A stretch of 64,000 nucleotides of DNA from the NCBI GenBank assembly GCA_021234155.1, contig JAJEKV010000041.1, positions 1-64,000 on the forward strand, written 5' to 3'. This stretch comes from Isoetes taiwanensis. Lineage: Eukaryota; Streptophyta; Lycopodiopsida; Isoetales; Isoetaceae. The notes beneath the pieces were generated by a model, which was not told the DNA's origin, searched no databases, and saw only the letters and a list, made by a program, of their open reading frames with translations. The position numbers and the translations under genes are program-made. Of this stretch, positions 58,846-64,000 are shown one piece after another. How positions within the stretch are numbered: position 1 is the first letter of the stretch; each line of letters opens with the position of its first letter.

Positions 58846-59840
58846 TTCTCCTAAACCTTTCAACTGTAGGCATTTGGAATGCAAGCTATGTTGCTGCCTC
58901 CTGGTGTTTTGATTTCATTGTGCCATGTGGGTGCTTTTGGATTGGAAGAGAAAAAAAGGCATTTCCCAGCTCACTCATATGTGCATATCCTTGATACCAG
59001 TATATTTCACTGTGTAGCATTGCAATGGAGGGTAAATTTATGTAGCAGATTGCTTTTGCAGGTTTTAGATCTAGCACATAAGAAAAAAGGGTATGAACTA
59101 CATTTTGCATTTACAGATCTGTTTGTGTATCTTAAATTTTCAGGTATGGCCTATTCCAAGAATGGAGAAAGACTTAAAGGAACTCAAAAATTCGAGCTTT
59201 CAACGCTTGGGCTTCTTTGGTTTTTTTGTTGTTTGGCTTTGGACAAAGTTGAAGCTCTGTTATTGATGACTATTATTGTCTTTTCAATAAGGATAGTTCA
59301 ACATTTCTATATTGTTTATTGTTTATTGTTTTGTCCCTTTTGGTGTATGGAAAGAAGAATTAGTTTATTTACACTTGCCCTTTTGTTAGAGGCCATATAT
59401 TTGCTTGCCACTTTTGTGTTGTGATAATGACTCCGACCTTGTGCCTTAACCTTAAAGCAATAAAAAGAATCCATCTATGTTCGCTCTGCTGTTAGATTCA
59501 TACACTTGAGCTTGACATATCCATTTCTTGTCACCATCCAAATTCTTGCACATTTTGATCCTGTCTCCATTTATCTTTTAATTTATAACTTGGGGCATTG
59601 TATTGTCTTTGCAATCGACAGATCGCATTTCCAAAGGTGACGCATGATTCTTCAATGGCTACTTGGTTAGAAGGTAGTGAACCTATCCCCAAATGATGTG
59701 CTCTCTGTGTCAAATCTATATAGTAAATGATGTAGAATTAAGTTCAAAGTTTGAGGTGCCATCCCCAATACTGCAAAGTGCACCATATAGGGTTAAATCA
59801 AATACACGGTTATAAGACATCACTCATGATCTAACAAGCT
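58846..59840. other. Downstream of PP2C, unassigned
   Basis: A 181-residue plus-strand frame (58879-59424) has hydrophobic segments such as LGLLWFFCCLALDKVEALLL, but no known family; low complexity and lack of context suggest chance. Confidence 0.35.
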
Positions 59841-59844
59841 ACAA

Positions 59845-59920
59845 ATGAAAGTTTTAACACAAAATGAAATAAACGGTCCAAATGAAAGTTTTAACACAAA
59901 ATGGAATAAACGGTCCAAAT
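59845..59920. repeat. Two-copy tandem repeat, unit 37 bp
   Basis: AAATGAAAGTTTTAACACAA plus AATGRAATAAACGGTCC occurs twice head to tail. Confidence 0.9.
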
Positions 59921-60146
59921 GTGCACAGACTATCGTCGTATTTCTCTACTTACATGACACTTTCACAAAAAGACATAGACAAAATTTATTTTCCCATTTC
60001 CTAACAAAAAATTACTAAAGACCGATATCGCCGGTCTCTGTCATTATGTGCAACTCAAAATAATTCAAGAAGATAATGATTGCCCTCATATAATCAACCT
60101 GAAGCCACTTTTAATACAAATTCAATATTTTTATGCCCGACAAAAA

Positions 60147-60174
60147 GCCCAGCAATGCTGGGCACTTTTTCTAG
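60147..60174 (+). mobile_element. Helitron 3' terminus
   Basis: A perfect hairpin GCCCAGC-AAT-GCTGGGC is followed by ACTTTTTCTAG and T, the terminal hairpin plus CTRR of Helitrons. The 5' TC end was not located. Confidence 0.72.
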
Positions 60175-60179
60175 TTAGG

Positions 60180-61370
60180 TCATAATATATAAAAGCACTA
60201 GAATTATAGGATTTTGGAAATCCAGTTGTAATTCTAGCGTAGGGTTTTATCTGAATATGTCTTATATGGCAAAGAGTACTGCTTTTCAAACTACTTGGGA
60301 AGTGGAAAAGCGTGAACTTCTTGAAATAGCTAATGTCCCAAAATAGGGATTAGCAATGAGTTTAACATACTAAATACACAGGGAAATCACAATTTTTAGG
60401 CGTACATAACATGCGCAAGCAATTATAGGGAGCTTTTTTTGGCTATTTTCATACGTAGTCTTACAATCAAAAGGGGGCCTTAAACCTGATAGAATATTAA
60501 ACTACCATATCAAAGGTCACGAGTTCAAGTAATGGGGACCTTAAAATCCATTGATCAGGATCAGGGATTTAAGTATGGCCAACAACGGTCTAGTAATGGG
60601 TTAATATCCCTTGCTCCGAGATCACGTGTTCAGATGATCAACCAATCCTATGGTAGAGACCTTAAATCTAACATATGTACTCTAGCATATCGCAGTTAGG
60701 TAGCAAAATTCCATGTGATACATTAGAGTTATCTTGAGATTTTGATTTATGCCAAATAGGGCACCCTTGAAATTCCACATCAGCATTTTCTATGGGCCAA
60801 TGAGGTGAAGGCAATAATTCATTTCATCCCACACTTGCGTGGCACTTTTTGGGTTGCCCCTAGGGGGGCAAACCCTTGCTCATGTGGCTTTTCGACATAT
60901 TCTAGGCATATGTTGAAATATGCTTAGAATATACCAAAAACTACTCCACACTTGTTGTTAGCTGTAAACTGCGGTCGTCAGCGTTGTTGGGCAGATGCTG
61001 TGCAAACCGGCTAACCGGCTGAAAGCTACAATCTGCTCTGCTTTCGCGTCCGATGCTAACTCCGGAGGGGATCGGACTAGACTGATCTAGGACTGGGTTC
61101 GAATGGCAAAGCTCTGTTTGCACGATCACGGCTAACAAAGCTACAGGTGAGCAAGATCTATGTCATGTACACATGATTTTATATGCATTTTTTGTTCAAA
61201 TGTTATGCGAATTGGTGTCTTGGTTATGTAGGACTTTGATAGTGGGATGCATGAGTTGTCTGTCTTATCGTATGTCCATGTATATCAATTATCATAGTTA
61301 TTATCATTGCACCTAAAATTACATTGCTATCGTGAGAAGATGCTTGGAGAGCTTTTTTCCGATATACTTC
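60180..61370. other. Non-coding stretch with SINE-like phrases
   Basis: GGTCACGAGTTCAAG (about 60517) and GAGATCACGTGTTCAG (about 60620) look like decayed B boxes, but A boxes are unclear. No gene recognised. Confidence 0.35.
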
Positions 61371-61379
61371 ATTGATCTC

Positions 61380-62060
61380 AGGCAAAGCAAGAAGATTTTT
61401 GGTCCAAGAATGATTTCATAGCTACTATTGATACAATGGGAAAAATGGCGACATAATGCAAGATTGCTTGTTGTTGTGTTGCATGGTGGTGTTAAGTTAA
61501 AAGGTTCCTCATAAGTTCTAATCTCCTTCACCGCCCATGCAAAGTTGTGGTCGATGTCTTGAGTGTAGTGATTGAGAAAAGTGAACTGCTCACTTTAGAG
61601 ATTTTTGCATTGGTCATTCCTTTGCTAAATAGTTTATTAGAAAGTAGTACTCCAAGGTAAGTCCTCAACATTTAGGAGGCTTTTAAAGACAAGATGCCCC
61701 ATTTTGTTTTACAATTTTGTGTTCATTCTTATTTTTTTCTCAGTATATCATGGTCGGGTTTATCAACACTTTGCAAACTTGTTAAGACATTTGGAAGTGT
61801 CATCCGTGAGACCATCTCTTCCTCTCCGCCTATTGGGGTAGATCTTCAAGCGTAGAAAAGGTAAATTTTTGCTGGGATAATTTATTAATGGACCGTATAA
61901 AGGGGTTATGCTCCTTTTCTTTTTGTTCGCTCTTTCATGGGTTTTCTTGTCATTTCAATGTGTCCGCCTAATGAACATGATATCGCATTTCAATGATGAC
62001 TTGAGCCGCTGCAATGCCTGCTTCCTGAGCTTCAAGCTGTGAAAGCAAGCTTAATACCTT
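61380..62060 (+). pseudogene. Katanin p80 (KATNB1-like) C-terminal domain remnant
   Basis: Katanin p80 is the regulatory subunit of the microtubule-severing enzyme; its C-terminal con80 domain binds the p60 ATPase. Pieces: EDFWSKNDFIATIDTMGKMA (61395-61475); VVVDVLSVVIEKSELLTLEI and FALVIPLLNSLLESSTPR (61542-61656); intron GTAAGT..CTCAG (61657-61743); ISWSGLSTLCKLVKTFGSVI and RETISSSPPIGVDLQA, then TAG in place of an acidic codon (61744-61860); intron; and about 62005-62060 ELQAVKASLIPLLR. The WD40 part is absent. The nonsense codon indicates loss of function. Confidence 0.8.
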
Positions 62061-62549
62061 TGTTGAGGTATTTGTTGTCTTTGAAGTGCTCCCTTTTCTT
62101 ATTGATGTTCAATCACATTATCCATCTAGAAAGGAGGGTTTATACAACATGAAGATGCTTGATGTGCTTTGAGGGAAGCATAAGAAAGGAATATGGTTGT
62201 ATAACTATCATCCTCGTGCATTAGCAGCTTTTGGCCCACATTTTATTCACAAATCTCTTAAAGCTTAGACTTCAAGAGAGCTACAAAAGATTTCATTTCT
62301 CTGTGATGAGCGCTTGAAAATTTGTCAATCTTGGGTAGGCCTACTTGTTCGTAGTTTTTAGTTGCAGCCACTCCATTGCTGGTCATCTAGAAAGACATGG
62401 ACAATCCATACACACTAGTTTGATCACACCCCGCTCTACTCGAACAATTTAGACCAGCTTGAGGAAACCCCTAACAACTCCCCACCCTCAAATTTCCCGG
62501 GAAAAGTCTTTGAGATCTAAATAATGTCGATATTTTTTTTATTACAGAG

Positions 62550-62930
62550 GAATTGGAGAGTCAACAAAAGGCAAAGACAGAGTTGAGTATAGCACTTGAC
62601 GGCTTGTGATATGGTGTTGTAAAGGGTATGATTGATATCACCAAAAATATGGGTGTCTTGCGCTTTAGTGAAGTTTGAATGAAGGTACACAACTAGTTCC
62701 TAAACTTGTCGAGACCCAAAGGGATCCCATGTGTCATTACTTGTTCAAGAGATTTCAAAGACATTCTGAGCGAAGTTCCGATCATGCTTCCCCGTATTTG
62801 GGAAGGGCCAAAATGGGGAAGCCAAATGCAGAGTCATTAGTAGTAAAGCCAACTCCAGAAAAGCCATGCGATGTTGAAGGGATGTTGAAGGCTTGGGTTG
62901 TTTGTACCATTAGAAAAATGGAATGATAGA
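62550..62930 (+). CDS. Unrecognised coding-like fragment
   Basis: After an acceptor-like TTATTACAG (62549) the frame reads ELESQQKAKTELSIALDGL. A second frame (62675-62926) encodes CHYLFKRFQRHSERSSDHAS and NAESLVVKPTPEKPCDVEGM. Composition looks protein-like and the pieces could be exons of one gene, but I do not recognise the family. Confidence 0.3.
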
Positions 62931-62934
62931 TTTC

Positions 62935-63820
62935 CTCACTAATATCATAATTTTTGATCTTTTGAAATGCATTTTTGGCTAGATTAGATGTGTTATAGAT
63001 GGAAGCATTAGTGTTCACAAATACCAGTTAAGGTACAGAACCTCATGTTTCTTGTAGTTATATCTATCGACAACAAAGTAGCATCAAGGAAATTTTACTT
63101 GTGTATGTATTATTTTATCTCATAGTTATAAAATATTGTTTCTCCTGGACGTGGCTGAAAATTGATACATTCAAAGAGCTTGGAATTTCAACAACTACTT
63201 TCTAGTGCCATGCAATTATGTTACATCCTTATAGAAACATCTTCCTCTGTTAGAAAGTCTGATAGATGGTTCTAAAAGAAGCTCAATTTATCTTAAGGAG
63301 TTCAGGCCTTAGTTTTAGAAACCAAATGCTGATTGGCGTTGGATTTCCATAATTGAAATCTGTTGGTCATGCTGGCAATCATGAAATAAGTGTATGCTGG
63401 TAATGTTTTGATTAAGGCAGTGATTTTTGCGCCAAAGTATTCATATACAATTAACAAAACAGATATAGGAGGTACATGTGATCTGTTTGCAAGTCTTCTG
63501 CTCAAAGTAACGCATCTACGATAAAAATTTTGAATGCATCTTGTCTTTGTTTATACAACCGCTATTTATATAGTAAATGGTTTATAATGTTGTCAAAGAA
63601 ATTTCTATTGAGTAGGATTGTCATTACAGTAACGAGCTTCCAACGACTGAATCCGAACAACTAACACCAAGAAGAGCAAAACAAAGAGAACTCCTCAGAA
63701 CTCCACATCTTCTATACCAGTTGTCAATCTTGACAAAAATGTACTTACTGGTTTTGAAATGTTAAAATTATTTGTTATTTTTGAAAAGTAAACAAGCTGA
63801 AGGAGGTCAAAATTTTGTAT
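62935..63820. other. Non-coding stretch
   Basis: No gene recognised. Confidence 0.4.
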
Positions 63821-63824
63821 TTGG

Positions 63825-64000
63825 ATAAGAATAGAATAGGCTTTTATTGTTTATATTGCCCATGGAGACCAATCGGCCTATGGGACCTAAAAGAGAGAGC
63901 GGAGATTTGCACTTGGATAAGGTTGTAGCGGAGACAATCGGCCTATGGGACCAGAAGAGAGAACAGGGACTTTGTATTTGGATACGGTTGTTATGGATAT
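63825..64000 (-). mobile_element. LINE 3' end, minus orientation, partly duplicated
   Basis: The minus strand reads GGTCCCATAGGCCGATTGGT, CTCCATGGGC and then CCTATTCTATTC. A second partial copy of the CCCATAGGCCGATTGTCTCC phrase follows at about 63930-63950, with shared flanks TTTG[C/T]A[C/T]TTGGATA[A/C]GGTTGT. Confidence 0.75.

Noticed and set aside
58879-59424. 181-residue membrane-like protein
   Set aside because: Hydrophobic runs only, no family, no coding context, AT-rich sequence that stays open by chance.
63046-63060. Second CACTA end (TTTCTTGTAGTT)
   Set aside because: Only 12 bases match and the GC palindrome is missing.

Overview
The window is nuclear DNA from a land plant. GT-AG introns, an R2R3-MYB gene, fragments of plant inositol-transporter, IQD, PP2C, katanin p80 and PPR genes, a plant-type Ty3 element, Helitrons and L1-like LINEs all point that way. 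Low gene density, a plant-PPR remnant and repeat type fit a large fern-like or other seedless-plant genome, but the lineage is an inference. There is one largely intact cellular gene (MYB, 20.66-21.42 kb); most other coding signal is transposon or gene debris. One-base frame breaks are frequent, and I cannot tell decay from sequencing error.

Layout. 1-8 kb: non-coding with short repeats. 8.6-12.4 kb: decayed Helitron Rep/helicase. 12.8-13.3 kb: tRNA-like SINE units in tandem. 13.6 and 18.67 kb: two outward-facing CACTA-like ends with a GC-rich palindrome. 14.9-17.65 kb: two LINE fragments, the second ending in a long (ATTCT)n tail. 18.5 kb: an orphan Helitron 3' end. 20.66-21.42 kb: R2R3-MYB gene, whose second intron contains the same LINE tail. 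22-27 kb: tandem repeats, a small MITE, a 29-bp hairpin and a minisatellite.

28.06-36.39 kb: the most remarkable object, an 8.3-kb DNA transposon with terminal inverted repeats and a TA target duplication, confirmed by paralogous empty sites at 52.97 and 53.2 kb. It carries two divergent, intron-containing genes. On the minus strand is a ParB/Srx-like domain joined to a DNA N4/N6 methyltransferase. On the plus strand is a DUF7869-like protein with a probable DDE (RNase H-fold) core. Two evenly spaced arrays of the palindrome GTGTATTCCGGAATACAC lie in an intron of the methylase gene and between the two genes. I know of no named superfamily with this combination.

37.7-38.2 and 52.4-52.9 kb: two copies of a fold-back MITE. 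38.5-50.9 kb: a PPR gene remnant split by a 12-kb Ty3-type LTR retrotransposon (2.4-kb LTRs, perfect 5-bp duplication GCCAT). The retrotransposon lies on the minus strand in the order Gag-PR-RNase H-RT-degenerate RNase H-INT, with a second RNase H placed before RT and an antisense ORF between INT and the 3' LTR. 51.4-52.1 kb: inositol-transporter remnant. 53.9-56 kb: L1-like LINE. 57.7-58.85 kb: IQD and PP2C fragments back to back. 60.15 kb: a second Helitron 3' end. 61.4-62.06 kb: katanin p80 C-terminal remnant. 63.8-64 kb: another LINE tail.
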